Positions 44,685 to 55,056 are shown, counted from the stretch's first letter. The stretch is 64,000 nt of DNA from Corynebacterium auriscanis (GCF_030408435.1 NZ_CP047046.1:912572-976571), one strand, 5' to 3'. Notes: a model not told the origin generated them from the sequence alone. Program-made: numbers and translations.

Positions 44685-46268
44685 GTGACGAATACCCCCA
44701 CTCTTAGCGATCCCCATCACGCCGTGGACGTGATGCGCCGCCGGCCTGTTCTTGTCGCCGGTGCAGGCGTGGCCGGTCGTGGCGTGATTGCGATGCTCAA
44801 GGCCTTGGACGCTCAGCAGGTGACCGTGGCCGATGACCACTCGGACCTGGCGCATGTCACCGTGGAAGAAGCAATTGCGAAGGTGAAAGACGGTCAGTTT
44901 GACCTGGTTATCACTTCGCCCGGCTGGGCCCCCACATCACCATTATTGGTCGCAGCTGCGGATCGTGGCGTGCCGATTATTGGAGACATCGAGGCCGCTT
45001 GGCTGACTGATCGCGCAGAAGCTTTCGGCCCCGCCCGCACGTGGGCCGCTATTACGGGAACGAATGGTAAAACCACCACGACTGCAATGCTGACCGCAAT
45101 GTGCGTGGCCGACGGCCGTGCGGCGATGGCTGTGGGCAATATCGGGGTTTCACCTGCGCTGGCTCTCACGGCAGAGTTGCGCGGGGAGCCACGAGCGGAC
45201 ATCCTGGTCGCTGAAGTCTCCAGCTTCCAGCTGCACTGGGCACCGACGTTCACGCCGGAGGTCGGTTGCGTTCTCAACATCGCTGAAGATCATTTGGATT
45301 GGCATGGTGACTTCGCTGGTTACGCCGCCGACAAGGCACGTGTGCTGCGGGCAGACTACCCGGTTTTTTCTCTTGATGACGCCCACGTAATGTCCTTCTA
45401 CGAACCCCACAGGGTTGCTAATGCCCTCGGCTTCACGGCGGGTGATCTGCGCCAGGTCGTAACGAGCTTCGATTCAGAGGTCGCAGCCGATGCCGTGCCC
45501 GCGGCGGGGGACAACATGAACCGCACTTCCGGTACTGGTGTTGCAGCGCGCGACGGCGCAACGAGTTTTGACAGGGGCTACGCAGGACTGCGCCGAGTTG
45601 TCGGAGTCTCTGGCGACAATATTGTGATGTGGGAACGTGGCCACGATACATCCCATGGCACCGAGCCTTCCGCGAGTGAGCGCGAACTCGCACCCGTTGC
45701 AGGGATTTCCCCTCCGGGGCCAGCCGGCATCGCGGATGCCAGCGCGGCCGCGGCCATGGCATGCGCAATAGGTGTTTCACCCGCTGCTATCGCCCAGGCT
45801 TTGTCCACATTCCGCGTACAGGCGCACCGCGGTCAGGTGGTGTACCAACACGACGGCGTGACGTGGGTAGATAACTCGAAGGCCACGAACCCCCACGCAG
45901 CCGTGGGCGCACTGCGTGGGCAGCGCAACGTCATCTGGGTCGCAGGCGGGCAGCTCAAAGGAGCCAGCGTGGTTGAACTCATCGAAGAGACTAAGGATGG
46001 AATCAAGGCGCTGGTGGCGCTGGGCGTCGATAGACAAAAGTTTGCCGACGAAATGCGGGCCCAAGCCCCCGAAACCCCAGTGACCCTAGTAGACACCACG
46101 GATCCTGACAAAGCCATGGAAGAAGTTGTGCGCGCCTGTGCTGATTACGCAGAATCTGGCGATACCGTGGTGCTAGCGCCCGCGGCGGCTTCGCTGGATA
46201 TGTACACAGGCATGGCGCAGCGCGGAGACCTATTTGCTCAATATGCCGTACAGGTGGAATTGCGATGA
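44685..46268 (+). CDS. murD: UDP-MurNAc-L-alanine:D-glutamate ligase
   Basis: A 527-residue Mur ligase that adds D-Glu to UDP-MurNAc-Ala. Domain 1 has VLVAGAGVAGRG, the ATP loop GTNGKTTTT starts at residue 125, and the HLDWHG and DNSKATNPHAA motifs are present. A low-complexity insertion (about residues 262-345) in the central domain makes it longer than the usual 450-480. It starts at GTG, with the ribosome site shared in sequence with the upstream repeat. The stop overlaps ftsW (ATGA). Confidence 0.95.
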   Translation: MTNTPTLSDPHHAVDVMRRRPVLVAGAGVAGRGVIAMLKALDAQQVTVADDHSDLAHVTVEEAIAKVKDGQFDLVITSPGWAPTSPLLVAAADRGVPIIGDIEAAWLTDRAEAFGPARTWAAITGTNGKTTTTAMLTAMCVADGRAAMAVGNIGVSPALALTAELRGEPRADILVAEVSSFQLHWAPTFTPEVGCVLNIAEDHLDWHGDFAGYAADKARVLRADYPVFSLDDAHVMSFYEPHRVANALGFTAGDLRQVVTSFDSEVAADAVPAAGDNMNRTSGTGVAARDGATSFDRGYAGLRRVVGVSGDNIVMWERGHDTSHGTEPSASERELAPVAGISPPGPAGIADASAAAAMACAIGVSPAAIAQALSTFRVQAHRGQVVYQHDGVTWVDNSKATNPHAAVGALRGQRNVIWVAGGQLKGASVVELIEETKDGIKALVALGVDRQKFADEMRAQAPETPVTLVDTTDPDKAMEEVVRACADYAESGDTVVLAPAAASLDMYTGMAQRGDLFAQYAVQVELR

Positions 46269-47887
46269 CTCAGAGTTTGCCCCGCCGAGCTTCAAATCGC
46301 CGGCTGACGCGCGATCGCGCACAGCGCGCGCCCGAAAACCGCGGATCACAAGCGCCTCGCCGCGAAGACCAGCCCAGTAAGGCAACAACCAAAGGACTAG
46401 CCCGGTTGGCGACCCCGCAGTTGAATTACCTTGTGATCATGGCTGTCACCGGGATCTTGACGGCAGTGGGACTGACCATGGTGTTGAGTTCGTCCATGGT
46501 GACCTCCTATGCCCGTGGATCAAGTGTGTGGGCGGAGTTCATCAAGCAGGCCATTGTTGTGGTCATCGGCCTGATTGCTATGCGTTTTGCGCTCCAGTTG
46601 CGGCCCGCGACAATCCGGAGACTGGCCCCATGGATGATGGTGTTATCGATCGGGCTGTTGGTGGCCGTGCTGATCCCGGGTGTTGGTGTGGGTGGAGACG
46701 AAGTTGGTTCCAACTCGTGGATCCGCATTGGCCCACTGGGTATTCAGCCCTCTGAGGTGGCGAAGCTGGCCTTGGCCATGTGGGGTGCATCGATACTGCC
46801 GCTATCCAAACGGCCCGGCAATGATAGACAAACGGTTCCCGCTTTTTTGGCTGGTACGGGCCTCATTCTGGGGTTGGTGCTGTGGCAAAAAGACCTGGGA
46901 ATGACCTTCGCCCTGGCCATTGTGGTGGTGGCACTGTTTTTCTTCAGTGGAATTAGCACGCGGGTTATCACCGCAGGTGTGGGCCTGCTGGCGCTCGTGG
47001 GCCTAATCTTCACAATGTCCCACAGCTTCCGTTCGGCACGATTTACCACGTGGGTGGAAACCTTCACCCTGAAGTTCTCCGAGGATTCGACCCAAGGGTC
47101 CTCCTACCAGTCGCATCAGGGAATCCTGTCCCTTTCCGACGGCGGGTTGATGGGTGCTGGGTTGGGACAATCGCGCGCAAAGTGGTTCTACCTGCCGGAA
47201 GCCAAAAACGACTTCATTTTTGCGGTTATCGGCGAGGAATTAGGGTTCTTCGGTGCCGCAATCGTGGTGATTCTATTTGCCACATTGGGGATCTTCGGAA
47301 TTCGCACGGCACTGGCACAAAAGGACCCATTCATGCGCTTGCTGGCGGCCACCCTGACCGTCGGCGTTGTGGTCCAAGCCTTCTTCAACATGGGCTACGT
47401 GGTGGGATTCGTGCCTATGACGGGTGTGCAGTTGCCTCTGATTTCTGCGGGTGGTTCGTCCGCAATTGTCACGTTGTTGACATTGGGCCTTTTAGCCAAC
47501 TGTGCACGCCATGAACCCGAGGCAGTGTCAAGCATGCAGCACGAGGGTCGGCCGTTTATTGATCGGCTGCTGTGGTTACCCGAGCCCGTTTCCTACGCGG
47601 CGGGGGATCAACGTCGGACAGAGCGACGCACCACCACGCACGTCTACGGTGAACCCGTCACACGCCAGCGTCCCATCGGCGGGGCGGTGAGCCAAGACTA
47701 TGCCAGAGATCGCAGACGCACCGAGCAGCTGCGGGAGCGGAACCGAAGGTATGGCGGCGGTGTCTCAGCCGATCGCTACGATAGGGCTAGGCGTTCCCGG
47801 TTGCCAGACCGCGAAGAAACTACAACGCAGCGACCACGGGCAACCAGGCGCAGCGTCCCACGCAATAACCCGGGGCAAAGGAGCTAA
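46265..47887 (+). CDS. ftsW: septal peptidoglycan polymerase FtsW (SEDS family)
   Basis: A 540-residue SEDS glycosyltransferase that polymerises lipid II with FtsI. About ten membrane helices start near residue 53; family signatures are GIQPSEVAKLALAMW, the WQKDLGMTFAL catalytic region and FVPMTGVQLPLISAGGSSA. A basic N-terminus (about 1-50) and a long Arg-rich cytoplasmic tail (about 420-540) flank the core; mycobacterial FtsW uses such a tail to bind FtsZ, so the same may apply here. The start overlaps murD. Confidence 0.96.
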   Translation: MTQSLPRRASNRRLTRDRAQRAPENRGSQAPRREDQPSKATTKGLARLATPQLNYLVIMAVTGILTAVGLTMVLSSSMVTSYARGSSVWAEFIKQAIVVVIGLIAMRFALQLRPATIRRLAPWMMVLSIGLLVAVLIPGVGVGGDEVGSNSWIRIGPLGIQPSEVAKLALAMWGASILPLSKRPGNDRQTVPAFLAGTGLILGLVLWQKDLGMTFALAIVVVALFFFSGISTRVITAGVGLLALVGLIFTMSHSFRSARFTTWVETFTLKFSEDSTQGSSYQSHQGILSLSDGGLMGAGLGQSRAKWFYLPEAKNDFIFAVIGEELGFFGAAIVVILFATLGIFGIRTALAQKDPFMRLLAATLTVGVVVQAFFNMGYVVGFVPMTGVQLPLISAGGSSAIVTLLTLGLLANCARHEPEAVSSMQHEGRPFIDRLLWLPEPVSYAAGDQRRTERRTTTHVYGEPVTRQRPIGGAVSQDYARDRRRTEQLRERNRRYGGGVSADRYDRARRSRLPDREETTTQRPRATRRSVPRNNPGQRS

Positions 47888-47893
47888 AACCCG

Positions 47894-49012
47894 ATGAAAA
47901 GCCACAGCACGGACCAATCCCACAAGCCATCGATTGTGGTGGCTGGCGGTGGAACCGCGGGCCACATTGAACCCGCGATGGCGGTAGCCGAGGCCGTTGC
48001 GGCAACTCGACCGCAGGCACGTATCACCGCGTTGGGCACTGAGCGCGGTTTAGAATCCACTCTGGTCCCTGCTCGTGGTTTCGACCTGCGGATGATTCCA
48101 CCGGTTCCGGTTCCCCGCAAGGTAAACAAGGACTTGTTCACCTTGCCACTGCGCTTAGTACGCGCGTTGCGGGAAACCCGACAGGTTCTCAAAGACGTCC
48201 GCGCCGATGCCCTGATCGGGTTCGGCGGCTACGTATCCGCGCCCGCATACTTGGCAGCCAGGTCGCTAAAGATCCCATTCTTCGTCCATGAGGCAAATGC
48301 ACGGGCGGGCGTGGCCAACAAACTGGGAGTGCGCTTGGGTGGCAAGGGTTTGGCCGCGATGCCCGACTCGGGGTTGGAAGCCGAGGTCGTGGGAATCCCG
48401 GTTAAGCGCAGTGTGCTGGAACTCGACCGGGCTGGGTTGCGCGCCGAAGCTCGTGAGTTCTTTGGCCTTCCTGCGGAAGGCCCAGTCCTGTTGGTCACCG
48501 GTGGCAGCCAGGGCGCGGCGTCGATTAATAAAGCAGTGACTGCAGCGGCCGACACTCTACGACATGCGGGAATTGCCGTACTGCACGCGTATGGCAAGAA
48601 GAACCACATCACGGTTCCGCAGGAAAGTGAAAAGGCGGGCATGTACCGCGCTGTTCCTTACATCGACCGGATGGATATGGCGCTGGCAGCTGCCGACATG
48701 ATTCTGTGTCGCGCGGGTGCGCTCACAGTTGCGGAGGTATCCGCAGTGGGTTTGCCGGCGGTATATGTTCCACTGCCACACGGTAATGGTGAACAGGAAC
48801 TCAATGCCCGACCGGTGGTCAGCGCCGGTGGTGGTGTGATTGTTCCCGATAGCGACCTAGACGGGCAGCGCGTGGCCAAGGAAGTGATTCCCACCTTGCG
48901 TGATCCGGCACGGTTGCGCGCGGCAGAGAAAGCAGCACAGCTGGCGGGGCACCGCGGTGCAGCTCAGGCAATCGCGGATCGTGTTCTCGCAGCAGCGGAT
49001 AAGAAGCGGTAG
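47894..49012 (+). CDS. murG: UDP-GlcNAc:lipid I N-acetylglucosaminyltransferase
   Basis: A 372-residue GT28 (GT-B) enzyme that completes lipid II on the inner membrane face. The N-terminal glycine loop is [20 protein letters not shown]; the second is [14 protein letters not shown]; and the acceptor region [14 protein letters not shown] and donor motif [14 protein letters not shown] are present. It starts 6 bp after ftsW, in the same operon. Confidence 0.96.
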   Translation: MKSHSTDQSHKPSIVVAGGGTAGHIEPAMAVAEAVAATRPQARITALGTERGLESTLVPARGFDLRMIPPVPVPRKVNKDLFTLPLRLVRALRETRQVLKDVRADALIGFGGYVSAPAYLAARSLKIPFFVHEANARAGVANKLGVRLGGKGLAAMPDSGLEAEVVGIPVKRSVLELDRAGLRAEAREFFGLPAEGPVLLVTGGSQGAASINKAVTAAADTLRHAGIAVLHAYGKKNHITVPQESEKAGMYRAVPYIDRMDMALAAADMILCRAGALTVAEVSAVGLPAVYVPLPHGNGEQELNARPVVSAGGGVIVPDSDLDGQRVAKEVIPTLRDPARLRAAEKAAQLAGHRGAAQAIADRVLAAADKKR

Positions 49013-49059
49013 GGCGCAAAACTACCGTTATGGCAACGAAAGGCCAAAGGAAAACAGTT

Positions 49060-50505
49060 ATGACCTCAAACATCGACCTCAGTCGGGTTCACATGGTGGG
49101 CATTGGTGGTGCCGGCATGTCGGGCATTGCTCGAATCTTGCTGTCGCGTGGCAGCTCCGTGACTGGGTCCGACATGAAGGATTCGCGCAGCATTTTGGCA
49201 CTCCGCGCGGCCGGGGCGCAGGTCACTGTTGGGCATAGTGCGGAAAACCTTCACGTCACGGGGCAGCTGCCAACTGTTGTTGTAACGTCGTTCGCAGCGA
49301 TTCCCCAAGACAACCCCGAGTTGCTGGCAGCGCGCGAGCATGACATCCCGGTAGTGCGCCGCTCCGATGTTTTAGCCCAACTGATGAGTGATCGGCGGGC
49401 ATTCCTGTTGGCCGGTACTCACGGAAAAACGTCTACGACCTCCATGGCCGTGGCTGCGATGCAAGCTGCGGGCTGGGATCCGTCCTTCGCCATCGGCGGG
49501 CAGCTCAACCGCGCGGGAACCAACGCGCATCACGGCACGGGCGACGTTTTTATCGCTGAAGCCGACGAATCAGATGGATCGTTTTTGTCCTACCAGCCCG
49601 AGGTAGCCGTGGTGACGAACGTCGAACCCGACCATCTCGATTACTTCGGCACCGAAGAGGCCTACCGCCAGGTGTTCGAGCGTTTCGCTGGCTGTGTAGT
49701 TAACGGTGGCACGTTGGTTGTTTGTGTGGACGACGCCGGCAGCCGCGCCCTCGCTCAATCTCTCCTCACAGCGGAATCGGCTGACGGACCACACTGCCGC
49801 ATCATCGGCTACGGCACCCGCGAGGCGATGGAAGCAGCCCCCGAGATCGAAGCCGGCGCCATCATTGATGAGCTGAAGGTTTCGAATAAGGGGACGGAAG
49901 CTCGGGTGCGCTTTAGCGGGGAAGAGGCTCCCCGTACGCTGCGCGTTGCTATTCCTGGCACGCACATGGTGCTCAACGCCACGGCCGCGGTTTTAGGCGG
50001 CGCGCTACTGGGGGCTGACTTGGACAAGCTGCTCGAAGGTGTGGCTGAGTTCGACGGCGTTCGCCGCCGCTTCGAGTACCACGGCACCGTGAAGGGCGTT
50101 CAGGTTTACGATGACTACGCGCATCACCCCACCGAGGTAACGGCGGTTCTTTCCGCAGCGCGGGAACGAATTGCCGCTCAGGGGGAGGGGCGAGTGATCG
50201 CCGTATTCCAACCACATCTGTACTCCCGCACTATGACGTTCGCCGACGAGTTCGCGGCGGCTTTGAGCTTGTCCGATGAAGTAGTATTGCTGGATATCTT
50301 CGGGGCGCGCGAAAATCCTGTTGAAGGCGTGGATAGTCGTGTGATCGGTGACAAGATCACGGTGCCATGGGAGTACGCTTCTGAGTTCGCCGGGGTGCCA
50401 CAGATAGTTGCCCAGCGGGTGCGTACCGGGGACATGGTCCTGACTATCGGCGCCGGTACCGTCACGATGCTTGCAGACGAGATTCTGCGTGAATTGGAGG
50501 GCTAG
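49060..50505 (+). CDS. murC: UDP-N-acetylmuramate:L-alanine ligase
   Basis: A 481-residue Mur ligase adding the first residue to UDP-MurNAc. The N-terminal UDP-binding loop is [15 protein letters not shown], the ATP loop is GTHGKTSTT, and EPDHLDYF and [10 protein letters not shown] are present. ATG 49060 is preferred over ATG 49030 because AAAGGA lies 9 nt before it and the family starts close to the glycine loop. The stop shares a base with the ftsQ GTG (TAGTG). Confidence 0.95.
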   Translation: MTSNIDLSRVHMVGIGGAGMSGIARILLSRGSSVTGSDMKDSRSILALRAAGAQVTVGHSAENLHVTGQLPTVVVTSFAAIPQDNPELLAAREHDIPVVRRSDVLAQLMSDRRAFLLAGTHGKTSTTSMAVAAMQAAGWDPSFAIGGQLNRAGTNAHHGTGDVFIAEADESDGSFLSYQPEVAVVTNVEPDHLDYFGTEEAYRQVFERFAGCVVNGGTLVVCVDDAGSRALAQSLLTAESADGPHCRIIGYGTREAMEAAPEIEAGAIIDELKVSNKGTEARVRFSGEEAPRTLRVAIPGTHMVLNATAAVLGGALLGADLDKLLEGVAEFDGVRRRFEYHGTVKGVQVYDDYAHHPTEVTAVLSAARERIAAQGEGRVIAVFQPHLYSRTMTFADEFAAALSLSDEVVLLDIFGARENPVEGVDSRVIGDKITVPWEYASEFAGVPQIVAQRVRTGDMVLTIGAGTVTMLADEILRELEG

Positions 50506-51155
50506 TGCCCAAGAAAATCATCGCGGGTGTGATCGCGGCCATTGTTGTGGTGGCCATCGCCCTGTATGTGTTCCCGGTTCTCAAGGTTAGTTCCATCGAG
50601 GTTGAGGGTGTGCAGAATGCCGATGCGGGTGTGGTCAAGGAGGCTGCCAGTGTGGGTTCTAGCGCCAACATGCTGCGCGTAGATACGGACGCGGTTGCGG
50701 AAAAAGTCGCTCAGGTTCCGTGGGTGGAGCAGGTCACTGTGTCCCGCGCATGGCCTTCTACGCTGAAGGTGCAGGTCACTGAGCATACGCCGGTGGCGTA
50801 TTTCCGCAACGGGAACGAGGTCTCCGCGGTCAATGAAGCCGGGAAGGTCTTCCTCAAGGGTGTGGCTCCGGAAGGCGCGAAGGAAATCGCGGGAGTAAAG
50901 CCCGAGGATTCCAAAGCCATTACGGCAGCAACCACCGCCATCACGGCGCTTCACCCCAAAGTGAGGGAGAAGCTAGAGCGTGTGGAAGCCAAGACGGCCG
51001 AAAGCTTAGTCCTCCAGTTCGCGGAAGGGAAAACCGTTGTGTGGGGATCCGCGGAACGGGCGTCTGAAAAAGCAGAGGCCACCCGTGTTGTCCTCACACA
51101 GGAGGGCAAGAAGTGGAACGTATCCAACCCCGCCATGCCCTCCGGCAGACCTTAA
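50505..51155 (+). CDS. ftsQ: cell division protein FtsQ
   Basis: A 216-residue bitopic protein. One N-terminal membrane helix (about residues 4-24) is followed by a POTRA domain (VSSIEVEGVQNADAGVV...) and the FtsQ beta domain with the YFRNGNEVSAVNEAGKVF strand pair. It starts at GTG, translationally coupled to murC. The cytoplasmic N-terminus is nearly absent, unlike the long one in many actinobacteria, where FtsQ has 40 to 100 residues before the helix. Confidence 0.93.
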   Translation: MPKKIIAGVIAAIVVVAIALYVFPVLKVSSIEVEGVQNADAGVVKEAASVGSSANMLRVDTDAVAEKVAQVPWVEQVTVSRAWPSTLKVQVTEHTPVAYFRNGNEVSAVNEAGKVFLKGVAPEGAKEIAGVKPEDSKAITAATTAITALHPKVREKLERVEAKTAESLVLQFAEGKTVVWGSAERASEKAEATRVVLTQEGKKWNVSNPAMPSGRP

Positions 51156-51262
51156 AGTAGACCTTTAAACATACGACACGCGCAGAAAAATGTCCGCCCG
51201 AAACTTGTGACCTACAAGGAAGATGGTGTGGAAAGACTCCACAGAAAGGCAGACAGCAACTT

Positions 51263-52561
51263 ATGACCTCTCCAGGAAACCACCTCGCCGAAATCAAGGT
51301 GGTAGGCGTAGGTGGTGGCGGTGTGAACGCCGTCAACCGCATGATCGATGAAAAGCTCCAAGGCGTGGAGTTCATCGCCATCAACACTGATGCGCAGGCT
51401 CTCATGCTCACGGATGCGGATGTCAAGTTGGATATCGGCCGTGAGGAAACTCGTGGCCTCGGCGCAGGTGCAAACCCTGATGTCGGACGCAAGTCCGCAG
51501 AAGATCACAAGGACCAGATCGAGGAGATCCTCGCTGGTGCTGACATGGTCTTCGTGACCGCTGGCGAAGGTGGCGGCACTGGTACTGGTGCGGCCCCCGT
51601 TGTAGCCAACATCGCGAAGAAGCAGAACGCACTGACCGTTGGTGTGGTCACCCGTCCATTCAGCTTCGAAGGTCGCCGTCGTACCAAGCAGGCTTTAGAA
51701 GGAATTGAAGCTTTGCGTGAGGTGTGCGATACCCTCATCGTCATTCCGAACGATTCCTTGCTGCAGCTCAGCGACGAGCAAATGTCCATGATGGACGCTT
51801 TCCGCAAGGCCGACGAAGTTTTGCTTTCTGGCGTGGAGGGCATTACCAAGCTGATCACTACCCCAGGTGTGATCAACGTGGACTTCGCAGACGTCCGTTC
51901 CGTCATGACCGATGCAGGTAGCGCGTTGATGGGCATCGGTACCGCCCGTGGTGAATCGCGCGCGGTCAAGGCCACCGAGGCCGCAATCAATTCACCGCTG
52001 CTGGAAAACACCATGAAGGGTGCACGCGGCGTGCTGCTGTCCTTCGCCGGTGGTTCTGACTTGGGCCTCATCGAGGTTTCCCAAGCTGCGGCTCTGGTTG
52101 AGGATCTGGCCGATGAAGATGCCAACATCATCTTCGGCACCATCGTGGATGACCAGCTGGGTGATGAGGTTCGTGTAACCGTCATCGCGACCGGTTTCGA
52201 TGATTCCCCGTCTGCAGGTTCCGCAGCACAGCGCGGTGGTCAGCACCGGACGCAGGAGGCTGCCCAGTCCAGCTCCGCTTCTATCTTCGGTGGCGAGCAG
52301 GCCCCCGCAGCCCAGTCTTCCGCTACGCCTGTGCAACCCGCGCAGCAGGCGCAGCAGGTGCAGTCTGCCCAACCTGCGCAACAGGACCCACAGCCCGGCG
52401 CCGCACAGCCTGCCGGTAGCAGCTTCGCGCAGCGCACCCGCGGAGATATCCCACAGGGCTCCACCGCGAATGGTCTGTTCACCTCCCGCCAAGACAACGA
52501 TGCCGCTGGCCGTCACCACCTGGACGACGAGGATGACCTCGATCTGCCCGATTTCCTGTAG
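51263..52561 (+). CDS. ftsZ: cell division GTPase FtsZ
   Basis: A 432-residue tubulin homologue that forms the Z ring. The nucleotide loop [13 protein letters not shown] and the tubulin signature GGGTGTG (103-109) are present, along with the catalytic [11 protein letters not shown] (T7 loop). A Gln/Ala/Pro-rich linker (about 320-410) leads to the conserved C-terminal peptide DDLDLPDFL, the docking site for SepF and FtsW. The 107-bp gap after ftsQ probably has its own promoter; GAAAGG precedes ATG 51263. Confidence 0.98.
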   Translation: MTSPGNHLAEIKVVGVGGGGVNAVNRMIDEKLQGVEFIAINTDAQALMLTDADVKLDIGREETRGLGAGANPDVGRKSAEDHKDQIEEILAGADMVFVTAGEGGGTGTGAAPVVANIAKKQNALTVGVVTRPFSFEGRRRTKQALEGIEALREVCDTLIVIPNDSLLQLSDEQMSMMDAFRKADEVLLSGVEGITKLITTPGVINVDFADVRSVMTDAGSALMGIGTARGESRAVKATEAAINSPLLENTMKGARGVLLSFAGGSDLGLIEVSQAAALVEDLADEDANIIFGTIVDDQLGDEVRVTVIATGFDDSPSAGSAAQRGGQHRTQEAAQSSSASIFGGEQAPAAQSSATPVQPAQQAQQVQSAQPAQQDPQPGAAQPAGSSFAQRTRGDIPQGSTANGLFTSRQDNDAAGRHHLDDEDDLDLPDFL

Positions 52562-52568
52562 AGGCTGA

Positions 52569-53342
52569 ATGGCAATGACCCCTGCGGCACAGAATGGCAC
52601 CCCACGGGTCCGGAAGGTGTTCACCGACCGGTCCGGCGGGGTCTCCCGCGCTCCGTACGACAGCTTCAACTTGGGCGATCACGTAGGAGATGACCCCAGT
52701 GCAGTGGCGGCTAACCGCACTCGGTTGGCACAATCCGTCGGACTGGAGTTGCATGATCTGGTGTTTATGGAGCAGATTCATTCTCCTACAGTTACCGAGT
52801 TGACGGCCAAAGAACTCGCTGCTTTGCGCAACCGCACCGAAGCTGGGGACAGCCTGACTGTGGAAGCTACCGACGCCCTCATCACCACAGTGCCGGGCAT
52901 TGCCCTCGTTGTCCTCACCGCGGACTGCGTGCCAGTTCTGCTCTCCGACGAACAAGCGGGAATTGTGGCTGCCGTCCACGCGGGACGCATGGGTGCCAGG
53001 AACGGCATCATCCCGCGGACCATCGCGCGAATGGAGGAGCTGGGTGCGGTCCCGGCTGGAATCCACGCGCTGCTGGGCGCGGCGGCGTCGGGAAAAAAGT
53101 ACGAAGTGCCAGAGCACATGGCGGCGGATGTGGAGTCTAAGCTGCCAGGTGCTCGTATGCGCACGGATGCCGGCACTAGCGGCCTGGATATTCGTGCGGG
53201 GTTGACTAGGCAGTTGCTGAGTTTGGGGGTTCGTAGTATCGACGCCGACCCGCGTGACACGATCGAGAGCCACAACTTTTTTTCCTACCGCAGAGAGGGC
53301 ACCACGGGGCGACAAGCGGGGATGGTCTGGCTGACCCGCTAG
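52569..53342 (+). CDS. pgeF: laccase-domain protein, purine nucleoside phosphorylase (YfiH/PgeF)
   Basis: A 257-residue protein of the multicopper polyphenol oxidorese/YfiH family, which acts on purine nucleosides and, in E. coli, edits UDP-MurNAc with wrongly placed L-Ser. Conserved metal-binding elements: FMEQIHSPTV (His), LTADCVPVLL (Cys), VHAGRMGARNGI (His) and ESHNFFSYRREG. The usual HAGWRG reads HAGRMG here. It starts 7 bp after ftsZ, the order usual in actinobacteria. Confidence 0.9.
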   Translation: MAMTPAAQNGTPRVRKVFTDRSGGVSRAPYDSFNLGDHVGDDPSAVAANRTRLAQSVGLELHDLVFMEQIHSPTVTELTAKELAALRNRTEAGDSLTVEATDALITTVPGIALVVLTADCVPVLLSDEQAGIVAAVHAGRMGARNGIIPRTIARMEELGAVPAGIHALLGAAASGKKYEVPEHMAADVESKLPGARMRTDAGTSGLDIRAGLTRQLLSLGVRSIDADPRDTIESHNFFSYRREGTTGRQAGMVWLTR

Positions 53343-53412
53343 AGGAACTGTGAGTGTACCTTTGCCACTGAAGGTCCAGGTCACCGTGGGAACTGAATGA
53401 AAGGTTTGTGTC

Positions 53413-54105
53413 GTGGAATTGACCCAGCAACAACAAGGCGATCTCGCGCGGCGCCTGCGTGACGTTCGCCAACGCGTGGCGGTGGCAGGTGGTGCGGATT
53501 TGCTGCCGATCACCAAATTTCACCCCGTAGAAGCGGTGCGAGTTCTGGCCCAATTCGGTGTGGGTGCCGTGGGAGAAAACCGTGAGCAGGAGGCCAAGGC
53601 CAAATACGAGGTGCTGGCCGGCCGCCCCGAGATCCACATGGTGGGGCAGATTCAAACCAAGAAGGCGAATTCGGTGGCCCGATGGGCAGCCGCAGTGCAT
53701 ACAGTGGATTCTTCGAAATTGTTGCAGGCGCTGGACCGCGGCGCTGGCCTGGCGATGGAACGTGGTGATCGGCTGGAGAAGCTACCCGTGCTGCTGCAGT
53801 TCAGTGCGGACGGCGATCCGCAGCGCGGTGGTGTAGTAGCAAGTGACATCGATGCCCTAGCAGATGAAGCACAACACTGCGCGAACCTAGAGCTGCGCGG
53901 GTTGATGACCGTTCCACCGCTGGGATCAGATGCGGCCAGTGTGTTTGCGCAGGGCCGGAAGCTTCTAGACAGCATTGCAGATAGGGTAGTGGGTGTTCCG
54001 GTGTACTCGGCGGGTATGAGCCAAGACATGGAAATCGCGATCGCCGAGGGCTCGACGTTGGTGCGTGTCGGAACAGATATCATGGGCCCGCGCCCAGTAA
54101 TTTGA
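53413..54105 (+). CDS. YggS/PLPBP-family pyridoxal phosphate homeostasis protein
   Basis: A 230-residue single-domain PLP protein with an alanine-racemase-like barrel. Lys35 in LLPITKFHP is the PLP-binding residue; GENREQEAKAK, HMVGQIQTKKAN and the phosphate-binding SAGMSQDMEIAIAEGSTLVRVGT are typical. It buffers PLP and affects amino-acid balance. GTG start with AAAGG upstream. Lies between pgeF and sepF as in most actinobacteria and Gram-positives. Confidence 0.92.
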   Translation: MELTQQQQGDLARRLRDVRQRVAVAGGADLLPITKFHPVEAVRVLAQFGVGAVGENREQEAKAKYEVLAGRPEIHMVGQIQTKKANSVARWAAAVHTVDSSKLLQALDRGAGLAMERGDRLEKLPVLLQFSADGDPQRGGVVASDIDALADEAQHCANLELRGLMTVPPLGSDAASVFAQGRKLLDSIADRVVGVPVYSAGMSQDMEIAIAEGSTLVRVGTDIMGPRPVI

Positions 54106-54144
54106 TTTATTGACTTTAAATACGGGAAAGGACCCCTTTAACTG

Positions 54145-54711
54145 ATGTCTGACGGATTCGGCAACAAGTTCAAAGAGTTTTTCGGCTTTGGCGAGGTAGA
54201 CAGCTACCAGGACCCGTATTTCCGCGACGGCGCCGCGGATTCTCGTGAGCGTGCCGATGAGCACGATCACCGCGATCGCGGTATTAGCGAGTCTCGCGAG
54301 GCTCGTTACGGTGGCCGTGACCGTTACAGCCGAGAAGAAGATGACTTCCGGGATCGTAGCCGGGCGCCACGAGATTACGAGGCCCGCCCTTCCCGTTACG
54401 TCCGCGAGGATTCCGTTGGTCGTCCCGCACCGCGTGCACGCGTGGAGCCACAGTATGCCCGTCTGTCGTTGAGCTCCTACACGCAGGCTGGCGAGATCGC
54501 CGAGATCATCAAGACCGGTGATGTGGCGGTATTCAACCTAGGCGGCATGGAGAAGGCTGAGGCTACTCGTGTTCTGGATTTCACGGCCGGTTTGGCGCGC
54601 GGGCTGGACGCAACGCTAAAGAAGCTGCGAGGTGTGCGCAACTTCGTGCTCATTCCAGCAGATGTGACCTTGGAACAAAGCCAGCTGGATAAGCTGGCCG
54701 AGGACCTGTAA
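54145..54711 (+). CDS. sepF: Z-ring anchor protein SepF
   Basis: A 188-residue cytoplasmic protein. An N-terminal amphipathic membrane-binding helix (residues 1-14, GNKFKEFFGFGE) is followed by a charged, Arg/Asp-rich disordered linker (about 25-100) and the SepF core (SLSSYTQAGEIAEIIKTGDVAVFNLGGMEKAEATRVLDF, about 110-188) that binds the FtsZ tail. In actinobacteria, which lack FtsA, SepF is the main FtsZ anchor. GGAAAGGA lies upstream. Confidence 0.95.
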   Translation: MSDGFGNKFKEFFGFGEVDSYQDPYFRDGAADSRERADEHDHRDRGISESREARYGGRDRYSREEDDFRDRSRAPRDYEARPSRYVREDSVGRPAPRARVEPQYARLSLSSYTQAGEIAEIIKTGDVAVFNLGGMEKAEATRVLDFTAGLARGLDATLKKLRGVRNFVLIPADVTLEQSQLDKLAEDL

Positions 54712-54762
54712 GCCGTACCCACAGATCTAGCACAGCCGGAAATTTCGGTAGTAAGAGTAAAC

Positions 54763-55056
54763 GTGAACTCAGCTATAGTCTTATTGATCCTCCTGTTGAA
54801 GCTGTACATTTTGGTTCTGATCCTCCGGATCATCATCGAAATGGTGCAGTCCTTCTCAAGGAATTGGCGCCCGCAGCGGTGGTTTAGCATCTGCGCGGAG
54901 CCCATTTTCGTGGTAACGGATCCGCCTGTGAAGGCGCTGCGCAAACTTATCCCGCCGGTCCAGCTGGGTGGTGTGGGCCTCGACGTCTCCGTTTTGGTTC
55001 TTTTCTTCATCCTGCAGCTTCTCATGATGATTCTGGGGCGGATGTCAGCTCTCTAA
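54763..55056 (+). CDS. YggT-family small membrane protein
   Basis: A 97-residue protein with two transmembrane helices (about residues 4-24 and 72-94) separated by a loop with ERIIIE-like and DPPVKALRKLIPP segments typical of YggT. The GTG start is 51 bp after sepF. The family is a standard neighbour of sepF and divIVA (Rv2146c); its role in osmotic or division functions is not established. Confidence 0.9.
   Translation: MNSAIVLLILLLKLYILVLILRIIIEMVQSFSRNWRPQRWFSICAEPIFVVTDPPVKALRKLIPPVQLGGVGLDVSVLVLFFILQLLMMILGRMSAL

Larger units (their letters stand above)
44523..44689 (+). repeat. 71-bp tandem repeat carrying duplicated start regions before murD
   Basis: The unit recurs with a 71-bp period. 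A 50-bp block (ACCGTGACTCCC... to CCACAC) is identical at 44540-44589 and 44611-44660. The first 25 bp (TCGAGTTAGGAAACACGACC + GTGAC) are identical at 44523 and 44665, two periods apart, where the last copy forms the ribosome site and GTG of murD itself. The middle copy of that segment has diverged. Confidence 0.92.

Noticed and set aside
44523..44689. CRISPR-like repeat
   Set aside because: Only two to three adjacent units without spacers, and the last one is part of murD.
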